Source: JACJYM01 sp965230495
Lineage (GTDB): Bacteria; Bacteroidota; Bacteroidia; Chitinophagales; Saprospiraceae
NCBI GenBank assembly: GCA_965230495.1
Contig: OZ246004.1
Span: forward strand, 2,852,001 to 2,916,000
Length of the DNA: 64,000 nt
Direction: 5' to 3'
A program made the position numbers and the translations under genes. Every line of letters begins with the position of its first letter. The first letter of the stretch is position 1. Below, one piece after another: positions 17,657 to 26,170 of the stretch. A model generated the notes under the pieces. That model saw nothing but the letters and a program-made list of their open reading frames with translations, was not told the origin of the DNA and searched no databases.

Positions 17657-18244
17657 ATGGCTCAGGCGGATATATATTTAGATCAAGTGTACCAGACGTT
17701 AGGCTTAAATGGTGCAACTGATACTGTAAAGTATCAAAACGTTACCCACATAGTTAACGAATTGCAGATTATTCATGCTGCAAATCCAATAAATGGTAAA
17801 ACTACAGGCACTATATCAGAAAGACTTTGCGAGCTGGGATTAAAAGCTTCAGTTCCTAATATTTACAAAAAAATTGGAAGTGATTGGAATTGGATGGCAG
17901 ATTTTAGCGTATTGGGTCACCCTTTTAATTTACTTGTATCAGTCAAAAGCTTCAAAGCTAAAGAAAGATTGATCGTGAGTGGAAGTGGTAACAATCTATC
18001 CCCAACAATTGGCTGGGGATTATTTGATGATATTGATGAATGGTCACTAAATAGAGTTCAAAGCTATTTGTATAGGTCTTTTATCTGTATTTATATGCCT
18101 GCTTTAACATACAATACTCTTCCTATTAATGTTCGAAATGTCAACAATATAAATGGAAATCGATTTCTTAGAGTTTTAGATGACTTTTGCAATGACTTAG
18201 CAGGTGCTGTAATTAATAATACTGTAGAAATAACTAGAATTTAG
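17657..18244 (+). CDS. Putative restriction endonuclease subunit 1
   Basis: A 195-residue protein without a family I can name. Around residues 78-100 it has WMADFSVLGHPFNLLVSVKSFK. This is an Asp (D82) ending one strand and a SxK triplet (S95-V-K97) on the next, with the geometry of a PD-(D/E)XK nuclease core but Ser in place of the second acid. It is directly followed, with no gap, by subunit 2 and faces a cytosine-5 methyltransferase. That context makes a restriction role likely. A specificity or accessory role is the alternative. Confidence 0.6.
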   Translation: MAQADIYLDQVYQTLGLNGATDTVKYQNVTHIVNELQIIHAANPINGKTTGTISERLCELGLKASVPNIYKKIGSDWNWMADFSVLGHPFNLLVSVKSFKAKERLIVSGSGNNLSPTIGWGLFDDIDEWSLNRVQSYLYRSFICIYMPALTYNTLPINVRNVNNINGNRFLRVLDDFCNDLAGAVINNTVEITRI

Positions 18245-19105
18245 ATGCCTACTTTTGAAGAAATAAAAGCTCAAATGCAAGGAAATCGAGGTTTGATTAA
18301 ACAAATCAGAGCACGATATATCCCATCCACTGTAGAAATGGCGAAACTTGCTCAAGCAGAATTTGAGAGACAAGAGATTGGTCTTGATGACATAGACGAG
18401 GCATTGAATCAATTATTGATAATAGAGTATAGTATTTATTTGGCCAAGCAAGATAAGATTAATACTGGTTTTATTAAGTTGGCGGATGAAATTACTACGA
18501 CAGACAACTATCCACATATTAGAATCGCAATCGATAATTATAAGCAAAATATACAACTAGGTTCTGATCCTACACACGTACTTGATGATATTGTAAAAAT
18601 AATTACCGCTCTTGCGGATAGTAATAGACAATCAAGAGTTTCTAGAGCTGGTTCAAGTCTAATGGAACATATCGCATATTTGCTTATAAATAAGGACTTT
18701 GTTTTTAGAAAAGATTTTCAAAGAGAATATCAATTAGGTGTTGGTTGTATTGTTGACTTCTTCTTTCCGAATATTGAGACCTACCAAGCTTCTCCTGAAA
18801 ATTGTTATTCAGTAGCTTGTCAAACAACTTCAAATGATAGGTTTAGATTATCAATTGCACAAATGCCTCAGATAGCTAATACACGAAATAGGGCCTGCAC
18901 TGCTATTGGTTGCTCAAACTTTGGGAAAAACTTGGGGCCAACAAGCCTAACAGCTGAAAAGTTAGCTGAAGCATCAAGGAATAATGTGAAGTTTGTAATC
19001 ATTGGGTCTGCAATTGATGATAGACTTAGGAAATCGAATGCGGTAATTTCATATGCTCAATGGTTTGCTGAATTACAACATATTAAACAACTCTGGGCTA
19101 TCTAA
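18245..19105 (+). CDS. Putative restriction endonuclease subunit 2, EcoRII-C-like
   Basis: A 286-residue protein starting on the base after subunit 1 stops. SRAGSSLMEHIAYLL (E141), then VDFFFP (D171), then CQTTSNDRFR (Q193) follow the layout of the EcoRII C-terminal nuclease family. Those enzymes have RAG, PDF and KTT..DRW motifs in this order. Here the usual catalytic Lys of KTT is Gln, so this chain may be inactive alone or use a variant site. Its last 8 bases overlap the end of the convergent methyltransferase gene. The restriction context is firm; activity is inferred. Confidence 0.7.
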   Translation: MPTFEEIKAQMQGNRGLIKQIRARYIPSTVEMAKLAQAEFERQEIGLDDIDEALNQLLIIEYSIYLAKQDKINTGFIKLADEITTTDNYPHIRIAIDNYKQNIQLGSDPTHVLDDIVKIITALADSNRQSRVSRAGSSLMEHIAYLLINKDFVFRKDFQREYQLGVGCIVDFFFPNIETYQASPENCYSVACQTTSNDRFRLSIAQMPQIANTRNRACTAIGCSNFGKNLGPTSLTAEKLAEASRNNVKFVIIGSAIDDRLRKSNAVISYAQWFAELQHIKQLWAI

Positions 19106-21311
19106 TCTTTTTAAGTATTTCCATTGCAACAGCCCTTGCCAATAATGGTGGTACAGCATTACCTACTAATGTGAATTGAGGAATTTCGGTTTTTCTTTTA
19201 CTACCTCCTGTAGATCGTTTTCCTTGAAAAACAAATGAATCATCAAAGGACTGAAGTCTTGCCATTTCCCGAACAGTTAATGCCCTTGGAGAATTGAAAT
19301 GGACATAATCATCAGGAATTGTCATTATGGTGGAACTTTGAGAGTCGGGTTTAAGTAAGTTGTAATTTCTCTTTTGAGAGCTTAATCCTTTTTGTTCAAG
19401 AGATTTTTGAGCTTCTTTGTATCCGCCTTCTGTAATTATTACTTCTAATCTTTTCCTAACTTCTTCATTTTGATTCGAAGTTTTATGGTTATGAAGTTCA
19501 TCATATATTTTTCGACCTTCTTTGAGGTCTTCAGAATTTTTTACATAGAAAGGAGGAGCAACTTTGAATCTGTTGGGCAATCGACCTTCTTTGCTCCATT
19601 GAGAATATTCTTTTTCTCCTAATTTTCCGTTCTTGCCTTCAATACTTCTTTTCTTTTTTAGTTTGGCATACTCTTTAGATTTACCATTGTATGTTTTCCT
19701 AAGATTAACTTCTTCATAATACTTTGCATCTTCATTGTTTCCAATAAAATCTAAATCGTATAATGCTTCAAATACTGTAACCTTTTCTTCTTCTTTAACT
19801 GTGGCTGGAATTTCTTCAATCAGTATTTGATCTTTTCTACATCCTATGAAAAGGACTCTTTCTCGGTTTTGTGGAACACCATAATTTGAGGCATTAGCTA
19901 CAAATGGTTTGTTAATATTATAAAGCCTAATTTCTTTCAGTAGTGCTTCCAGTTTTTCTTTTCTTAATTTGTCGCAATACTGCTTAACAATATTTATACA
20001 TCCCTCGAATGTTGATGTATAAATGTTTAAAGAACTCTTAATGGAATCTATTTGGTCTATATATTCTTTTGGTATTTTGAGATCATCAAAAGCTGAATTT
20101 ATCTTCTCTACGATACTATCAAGAGACAGTTCACCTATGAATTTGGTAAAGGATTCTACGAACTCATCATTGTCTATAAAGCTTAAGTCTCTTTCTTTAA
20201 TAATTAAAGATTGTAGTCGTTCAATTTCTAATCTTCTAAGAAGCATATTAAAACCATGCCTAATCGTGTTTATCCTTGAATCTGTTTTGCTTGTTTTGTA
20301 GTCTACAAGCTTAGGAGTAATTTTCTTAAACTTAGTATCAAGTCTTTTTATGTAACTATTATGAGATACGGCAAGTTGATTGGGTTCTTGTTTTTCAAAA
20401 TCTACCCTTCGAATTAAATCTTCAAGAACTTCCTTGCTTTTCGGATTCTCTCTTATGATTTCCCAAATGAATGTTTCAAGTTTACCTATTTCTTTCACAT
20501 CAATGATAGACTTTATCTCCTCAATGATTCTATCTTTTATTTTTCCTTTATCCTTTGTGAGAATGCCTTTTACATTTTCCATCACAAAGTACTTTGGTTG
20601 ATAAGTTTTGACTATCTCGAGATAATGTGAAAACAGGTCATCCTTTTTATCAAATTCTCTTCTTGCTCCTGCAAGGCTAAAACTTTGACAAGGAGGTCCT
20701 CCACATATTACATCTACTGTTTTATCTTTAAGTTCGTTTTTTAAATTCTTTTTAAAATTCTGATCGGTTATATCTTGACATAGAAATTTTGCATCTAAAC
20801 CAAGTTGGTGATTGTACCTGACAATATGCGTAAGCTCACAATTCTCATTAATATCACTCCCTAAGAGGAAATTGAAATAGTTACGTTCAGTTTCAGCCTG
20901 CAGAAAACCTTCACTAAAGCCTCCTGCACCTGCAAAAAAGTCGATAAATGAATATCCTTTTTTTCCATATGGAGTTTCAGGCTCGGATACTATTTGTACT
21001 TTATTTTCTGATTGATAACATTCAACTAAGGAGTTGAGTTTGGCTTTTATTTCTGTTGTTTTGAATGATTTTCTGGTTGAATCGTTTAATAAGGAATTTG
21101 CTCTTTCTTTTAGGTAGTTTAAATAATGGTTTATTGATTTAGCTTTTCTTGACTTACCAATTATTAGTTGTTTGTCTTTGTCAAATTTTTCCTTTTGAAT
21201 CTTTTCTTTAGTAGAAACTTTGATTCTTTCTCCATTACAGTTAATTCTAAGGTGAATTGGACATTCACCATTCTTGTTCGCCTTATCTAAATAAAAGTTT
21301 ACAGTTGCCAT
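19098..21311 (-). CDS. DNA cytosine-5 methyltransferase with N-terminal integrase-type arm domain
   Basis: The 737-residue protein starts at 21311. Residues 1-100 (VNFYLDKANKNGECPIHLRI, then KERANSLL) match the arm DNA-binding domain at the N-terminus of Bacteroidota tyrosine recombinases. The recombinase catalytic domain is absent. From about 120 the C5-methyltransferase motifs run in order: FIDFFAGAGGFSEG (I), GGPPCQS with catalytic C208 (IV), ENV at 245-247 (VI), NYGVPQNRERVLFIG at about 475-490 (VIII), then REMARLQSF (IX) and VGNAVPPLLARAVA (X). A helical insert of about 210 residues separates VI from VIII. The target-recognition region follows VIII. Four CGGACA repeats abut the start codon. 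Confidence 0.92.
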   Translation of the reverse strand: MATVNFYLDKANKNGECPIHLRINCNGERIKVSTKEKIQKEKFDKDKQLIIGKSRKAKSINHYLNYLKERANSLLNDSTRKSFKTTEIKAKLNSLVECYQSENKVQIVSEPETPYGKKGYSFIDFFAGAGGFSEGFLQAETERNYFNFLLGSDINENCELTHIVRYNHQLGLDAKFLCQDITDQNFKKNLKNELKDKTVDVICGGPPCQSFSLAGARREFDKKDDLFSHYLEIVKTYQPKYFVMENVKGILTKDKGKIKDRIIEEIKSIIDVKEIGKLETFIWEIIRENPKSKEVLEDLIRRVDFEKQEPNQLAVSHNSYIKRLDTKFKKITPKLVDYKTSKTDSRINTIRHGFNMLLRRLEIERLQSLIIKERDLSFIDNDEFVESFTKFIGELSLDSIVEKINSAFDDLKIPKEYIDQIDSIKSSLNIYTSTFEGCINIVKQYCDKLRKEKLEALLKEIRLYNINKPFVANASNYGVPQNRERVLFIGCRKDQILIEEIPATVKEEEKVTVFEALYDLDFIGNNEDAKYYEEVNLRKTYNGKSKEYAKLKKKRSIEGKNGKLGEKEYSQWSKEGRLPNRFKVAPPFYVKNSEDLKEGRKIYDELHNHKTSNQNEEVRKRLEVIITEGGYKEAQKSLEQKGLSSQKRNYNLLKPDSQSSTIMTIPDDYVHFNSPRALTVREMARLQSFDDSFVFQGKRSTGGSKRKTEIPQFTLVGNAVPPLLARAVAMEILKKIR

Positions 21312-21314
21312 TGT

Positions 21315-21350
21315 CGGACATTTTTACGGACACGGACAAATCTACGGACA
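21315..21350. repeat. Four CGGACA repeats in a 12-6-12 pattern before the methyltransferase gene
   Basis: CGGACA begins at 21315, 21327, 21333 and 21345, giving two 18-bp units, each with two hexamers around a 6-base spacer. The block ends three bases from the methyltransferase start codon (21311). Direct hexamer repeats at fixed spacing next to a gene for an arm-domain protein suggest an autoregulatory binding site. Confidence 0.7.
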
Positions 21351-21417
21351 CATTTTCGATTTTCCTAATAATTACAACAATTTTGGGTGGTGGGTGGGAA
21401 AAGATAGCGGGAAGCAG

Positions 21418-21453
21418 AAAAGCAATGTGTCTTATCAGACACATTGCTTTTTT
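21418..21453. terminator. Strong bidirectional terminator-type hairpin
   Basis: AAAAGCAATGTGTC (21418-21431), loop TTATCA and GACACATTGCTTTT (21438-21451) form a perfect 14-bp stem with A- and T-runs at the ends. It sits upstream of the methyltransferase promoter region and would insulate the cassette. Confidence 0.75.
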
Positions 21454-21756
21454 GAGTGTTGGCAAATTTGATAATCTTCTTATTAAGACATTACAGTTAT
21501 CAATTTAATTCCAATTTCTCGTCCTCGCTTGTCGCTAACTAAAGTATATCATGACCTTTTTCTCCATTTATTCCGCTTTACAACCTAAATTATAGGTATA
21601 TCAGGAATACTTCTGAGGATGTGGTAAATAATATATCTCTGTTATTTTATACTATTTTGGTTTCGTATTAATATTTAATTACACAAATTCGGGGTGCTTC
21701 AAATATAGCTAATTTTCTAAAAAATTGAATAAGTTAACATCCATCCTCCCCTAAAT
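21454..21756. other. Right flank of the cassette, no gene seen
   Basis: AT-rich DNA. Its only notable element is GTCGCTAAC at 21531-21539, the inverted partner of GTTAGCGAC at 17500-17508. I see no coding frame or RNA gene. Confidence 0.4.
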
Positions 21757-21791
21757 GCAAATACCAGACTTTCTCAAGGTCTGGTATTTGC
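21757..21791. terminator. Hairpin downstream of the beta-propeller gene
   Basis: GCAAATACCAGAC (21757-21769) and GTCTGGTATTTGC (21779-21791) form a perfect 13-bp stem 20 bases beyond the stop of the minus-strand gene. No clean T-run follows on that strand, so termination strength is uncertain. Confidence 0.55.
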
Positions 21792-21811
21792 GTAGTGTAT
21801 TATATTTTTTG

Positions 21812-24799
21812 TTAGTTCCACGAATTAATAAGGTCATCAGTGATAACAAAACTTTGGTTTTCTGCATCCGTAGCTACATAAAATGCCAATACTTTTCCAT
21901 TTTGATCTGAAAGGGTAAACGTGCCGCCATAATAGACAGATACTACCGAAGTATTCGCATTTGGAGCGAGTGACCCTATCTTATGTATCAAACCATTTGT
22001 AGTAATCCAATTGAGATTGAGTGTTTGGCTCGAATTATTGTACACCGGAAAATTAGAAACGGTCTTCCCTTGGCTCGGAAATGACCTCAACCCCGGATAT
22101 CCCTGAAGTACTTGCTGCTTTGCAATATTTAGAGATTCTTGAGAGATGGCTACCACTTGATTGGCATTTCCATTAATAATATACGATAACACAATATTAC
22201 CCGATTGATCTCGAACTACGGTAACCCCAGTGAAGTACATCGGTCCTGACGCTACCGATGTACCTCCATTTATGGTTCCATACTTATGTTCTGTACCATC
22301 TTGAGATACCCAAAAAATATCAAGGGCTTCGTTGGTATTATTTTGCCATGTCATATTACCCACATTCAAAAACTTAGACGAAAACTGTCCAAAAACTTTA
22401 TCCCCTACAGGTAGAGAGGCACCCCAAGTGCTTCTTCCATATGTTCCTGCTTTTACCAACGAAGGGTTGACTGTGCCGTCTATTTCCAAATCAACGGTAT
22501 GGACATGAGGCAAATTATCTCCTAACACATGCCATGTCAATCCAAAATCATAACTTCTAAATACACCTAAATCAGAAGATACCAATATAGAATTGGGTAC
22601 CGTATTTGGATCAAATACAGCAGAATATATTGGCATATCCGGAATACTTGCATTGGGTATCGTACCACTGATATCACTCCAGTTTGTTCCTCCATCTTGA
22701 GAGAAAAAAACATGCTTGGATCGTTGCGGAAGACTACTTTGAGAATATCCTGCATAAACTGCCACCAATAAATCAATATTACTTTGATTCACGGCAATGG
22801 TGGGCACCTGATTTGAAATAGCTCCGGATATTGAAATGTCAGTAGAAGATATACTTCCGTTATTATTGACAACCTTGTGTACTGATTTATCCGAGAGGCT
22901 TACGTACATGGTATTTGCATCAGCAGGAGAAACTGCGATCGAGCTTACTTTTCCACTTCTACTAGTAAATTGATAGTATGAAGAAAAGTTAGCTCCATAG
23001 TCCGTGCTTCTGAATATCGTAGGTGTACCAGAGCATTTTCCTCCTAAATATACCGACCTATCTGTAGGTCCGGATTCTAAACAACCAAAACTGGATGCTG
23101 ATCCGGAAAGGCATGAAACGTTCGACCAATTGTAAGAGCCTCCACCATCATGTGTATACATAATACTACCCCACATCCCATATGCATATTGTGGATTCTG
23201 CCAGTCGACAGCTACTTTTCCTCCATCTCCTCCTCCCCATTCATTCCATGGTTGTGGTTTCGTGGGATCATCCGCATTTTCTCCCTTACCTACCGCTGTT
23301 CCCGTATCTTGCATTCCTCCATAAGTATAATTATTATTGGTGGCCCCTCGGCCTGTATCAATACCTCTGAAAAGGTTGTTGGCAAAGCTCATTTTTGGGT
23401 TTGCACTTTGGTCTGCATTGTGATTTTCCCAACTCGTACCATTGGTAGTGCTTGACCATATTCCTCCATCGTTTCCTACCCAAATTTTTGTGTTCTGTCC
23501 CGACACTCTATGCGAAGCAGGACTAAAAACCAATGCATGATGATCCACATGCATCAACTCTTTAGAGTATGGAGGATATTGACTATCATGACTATAGGAT
23601 ACATCTGTCCATGTGCTGCCTCCATCTTCGGATAGCCAAAGATCTTGAAATCCCATATATACCCTATTGGCATTACTTGGATCTACACCCATAGTTTGAT
23701 CATAGCCACATTGACAATTAGCGACCTGTCTCCAGCTGGATAACCCGGGAACATTGACTGTAGCATTGGCACTAATATCTGTCCAGTTTGCTCCCCCATC
23801 TGTACTCTTCCAAACTCCTACACTTGGATTTAAGCCAGCATTGGCGTACATGCTCTGCCCGTCTAATGATACTCCTAAAGAAACAAAACCATAGCTGGAA
23901 GTAGGAACCTCTCCATGTCCACTTCCCCATAGGTTGCTTCCAAAGGTAGCTCCTCCATCTGTAGATTTGAAAATACCCCTTCCATTTACACAAGCCCATA
24001 TAACACTTCCATCTTCTTTTATATCCAAATCCGTGATATAGTCATTGGTTCTCCCATCGATAGTCACCCTTGAGTAAGTGCCTCCTGAATTAGTAGATCT
24101 AAACAATCCACTAGCCGTAGCAACCAAAATGGTCCCTGAACTTGGCATCACCATCTTATTGATCATTATGTCATTCAACACGCTACTCCCTGCGGTTAAG
24201 GACCAAGAGTCTCCTCCATTGTTAGAAACATAGATTCCGAGAGCTTTTACATAACCATTGTTAAATATATTGCCCGTTCCTGCATAGATAGTTCTTGGGT
24301 TAGCGGGATCAAGAACCAATGCACCAAAAGAAAGGGTAGCCAGTTTGTCTGTTTTTGGAATCCATAAGTTACCACCGTCCTTTGTCTTCCACACACCTCC
24401 ATCATTAGAAATAGCATACAAAGTATCATCACCACTTCCACTTGGATCGATGACCATATCAATGATAGCAGCTCCATTGGGGCCTGGCATTTGTCCATTA
24501 CCCGCCAAATAACTGTTAACAGTAGCTGGAGAAGGACCTATCTGTTCCCAATCCGTAGTTCCTCCTAAAAATGAATTGGTCCCTACCTGAACTTGTTGAA
24601 ATTCGGCCACCGACCTTCGATAAAGGTCTCCTCTGATATTTCCTTTTTCATCATAATGCAGAATATCCTCAAGGCCTTTTTTCTTTTTTTCATATCTGGT
24701 GGTATCCACTTGTGAGCCATATTGACTCTTCAAGGAAGAGATAAATAGAACCGAAATAATAGTGGTGATGTACCACCCTAAGTAAATTGATTTTTTCAT
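21812..24799 (-). CDS. Secreted Asp-box beta-propeller protein with two VHL-like beta domains
   Basis: The start is set at 24799, where MKKSIYLGWYITTIISVLFISSLKSQ forms a signal peptide. An extension to 25000 in the same frame lacks coding character. The 995-residue product carries at least eight Asp-box/BNR-type motifs (TDGGANW, EDGGSTW, QDGGTNW, NNGGDSW and similar) between about residues 100 and 770. This is the sortilin/Vps10 or xyloglucanase-like propeller fold. Residues about 810-870 and 910-975 are two copies of a module (NNTNEALDIFWVSQDGTEHK; NNSSQTLNLNWITTNG) resembling the von Hippel-Lindau beta domain. No T9SS sorting domain is present. The ligand is unknown. Confidence 0.82.
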   Translation of the reverse strand: MKKSIYLGWYITTIISVLFISSLKSQYGSQVDTTRYEKKKKGLEDILHYDEKGNIRGDLYRRSVAEFQQVQVGTNSFLGGTTDWEQIGPSPATVNSYLAGNGQMPGPNGAAIIDMVIDPSGSGDDTLYAISNDGGVWKTKDGGNLWIPKTDKLATLSFGALVLDPANPRTIYAGTGNIFNNGYVKALGIYVSNNGGDSWSLTAGSSVLNDIMINKMVMPSSGTILVATASGLFRSTNSGGTYSRVTIDGRTNDYITDLDIKEDGSVIWACVNGRGIFKSTDGGATFGSNLWGSGHGEVPTSSYGFVSLGVSLDGQSMYANAGLNPSVGVWKSTDGGANWTDISANATVNVPGLSSWRQVANCQCGYDQTMGVDPSNANRVYMGFQDLWLSEDGGSTWTDVSYSHDSQYPPYSKELMHVDHHALVFSPASHRVSGQNTKIWVGNDGGIWSSTTNGTSWENHNADQSANPKMSFANNLFRGIDTGRGATNNNYTYGGMQDTGTAVGKGENADDPTKPQPWNEWGGGDGGKVAVDWQNPQYAYGMWGSIMYTHDGGGSYNWSNVSCLSGSASSFGCLESGPTDRSVYLGGKCSGTPTIFRSTDYGANFSSYYQFTSRSGKVSSIAVSPADANTMYVSLSDKSVHKVVNNNGSISSTDISISGAISNQVPTIAVNQSNIDLLVAVYAGYSQSSLPQRSKHVFFSQDGGTNWSDISGTIPNASIPDMPIYSAVFDPNTVPNSILVSSDLGVFRSYDFGLTWHVLGDNLPHVHTVDLEIDGTVNPSLVKAGTYGRSTWGASLPVGDKVFGQFSSKFLNVGNMTWQNNTNEALDIFWVSQDGTEHKYGTINGGTSVASGPMYFTGVTVVRDQSGNIVLSYIINGNANQVVAISQESLNIAKQQVLQGYPGLRSFPSQGKTVSNFPVYNNSSQTLNLNWITTNGLIHKIGSLAPNANTSVVSVYYGGTFTLSDQNGKVLAFYVATDAENQSFVITDDLINSWN

Positions 24800-25103
24800 A
24801 TTATTTGTTTTTGCACTGACAAGAACTACACGAATATTATTGTATATGTATAACAAGGTCTTAACAAGAATTAGACACTTCCCTACTATAGTTGAATAAG
24901 TGAAACGGTACTTCCTGCACGTTATATAATAATGACAAAGATGTGCCTTTGGCAGGTGTTGTTTTAGCGTATATTTACCTGTTCTCTTATAACTAACCAA
25001 GGCATCTATGATAGTTTTAAGCTTAAATAAATGAATGATACTTCATCCCATAGATTTTGGCAAAAGTACTTAGCAGAATGATAGAAAATCCATAAACAAA
25101 AAA

Positions 25104-25136
25104 TGTGCTGTCAATATCTATCAAATTGACAACACA
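25104..25136 (-). terminator. Terminator of the lipoprotein gene at 25165
   Basis: TGTGCTGTCAAT (25104-25115) pairs with ATTGACAACACA (25125-25136) with one G-T. On the minus strand the stem is followed by a run of six T. Confidence 0.65.
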
Positions 25137-25164
25137 TCCTTCAAAAATCATCACGAAGTTATTT

Positions 25165-25689
25165 CTAGCATGGTGCCGAACCAGTATTTTTAGTACTTAC
25201 GTTAATAACTCCGAAAAGACTCCACTCGGTCCATTCCAGTTTTACATTGAAATTACATGGTCCCCAGTACACCTTCTTACATATAATACAGAAGCCTTTA
25301 TTTTTATTTACATTGCCAGACTTATTTGAATACCATGCATTCAAAGCCTCCATTCCCTCTGTTTCTATAATTTCATTATTCAGTGCTTCGATATTATCCA
25401 ACGATGGTTGAATATCTTCAATGTTAAGATATCCCTGATCTATGAGATCATCAAGATTTGCTCCATTTTCAATGGATTGATAAAGTTCACCATTAGATTC
25501 ATCATCTAAAATATTCATATATTCAATCAGTTCATCCAGTGCCGCATCCAGTTGTGAAAAGTTATCATTCCTTGTTTCTACGTTTTCAAGTTCTGAAGTA
25601 AATCCTTGTGATGTTTCGTATTCTTGAGTACAGGAAAAAGTAAACAATGTGATTAGTGTAAAAATCGATAATAAAATTGTCTTTTTCAT
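25165..25689 (-). CDS. Lipoprotein with cysteine-rich tail
   Basis: A 174-residue protein with a clear lipobox (TLFTFSC, Cys20). The middle is acidic and helical (LDAALDELIEYMNILDDE, NIEDIQPSLDNIEALNNEI). The final 45 residues carry several cysteines (GFCIICKKVYWGPC and a terminal SAPC), likely disulfide bonded after export. I know no named family. Expression appears independent: it has its own terminator and about 480 bases of upstream DNA. Confidence 0.75.
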   Translation of the reverse strand: MKKTILLSIFTLITLFTFSCTQEYETSQGFTSELENVETRNDNFSQLDAALDELIEYMNILDDESNGELYQSIENGANLDDLIDQGYLNIEDIQPSLDNIEALNNEIIETEGMEALNAWYSNKSGNVNKNKGFCIICKKVYWGPCNFNVKLEWTEWSLFGVINVSTKNTGSAPC

Positions 25690-26170
25690 TTCAAATTTTT
25701 AAAAAATTTAGTCGCATCCATAAATTTTAAGGAGTTAGTTTATACTTCATAATTGCTCAAACACATTACTATTTTATGGTCCTCCTACCACTTCATTGAT
25801 TAATTATAATTATCAAAAAAGCTACTTCTGATAATAAGATTGAGGTATCCGATAACACAAAATATCGTATAGCTTAGCCATGTTAAGTCTTAGTAGTAAA
25901 ACTATTTATCAACACCCTAAGTCATTGAAATTCAACGGAGACTCAATACTTTTTGCTTTCGAAAGCTGATTTAAAAATTAGACTGAATATAAGATTAATT
26001 TGCTGCTCCATATTCAGCATTTTTATTTTACGACATCTAAAAAGTATTATTTATAAACACATGCTTATAAGTAAGTAGGCCAAGTATTAGAAGCCATATA
26101 TCAAGCATAAGCTACTTTTGATTGACAAATATTATTACTTTAGTTTAAAATTTGAAAGTAATCTCAACAT
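25690..26170. other. Long intergenic region before relA/spoT
   Basis: There is no convincing gene. CTGAATAT and ATATTCAG (ends about 25983 and 26017) form an 8-bp stem followed by T-rich DNA. A 29-residue frame at 25880-25969 precedes it. Without a recognisable promoter or family I do not call either functional. Confidence 0.3.

Noticed and set aside
19098..21311. Interpreting the N-terminus of the methyltransferase as a separate integrase gene with frameshift
   Set aside because: The frame is continuous from the arm domain into motif I, and no recombinase catalytic residues occur anywhere in the protein.
21257..21508. Frames running through the methyltransferase upstream region on both strands
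   Set aside because: They encode the terminator hairpin and repeats; the similar peptide in both directions is just the palindrome.
25880..25969. 29-residue frame followed by a hairpin
   Set aside because: No promoter, no recognisable sequence and AT-rich context; a frame of this length is expected by chance.
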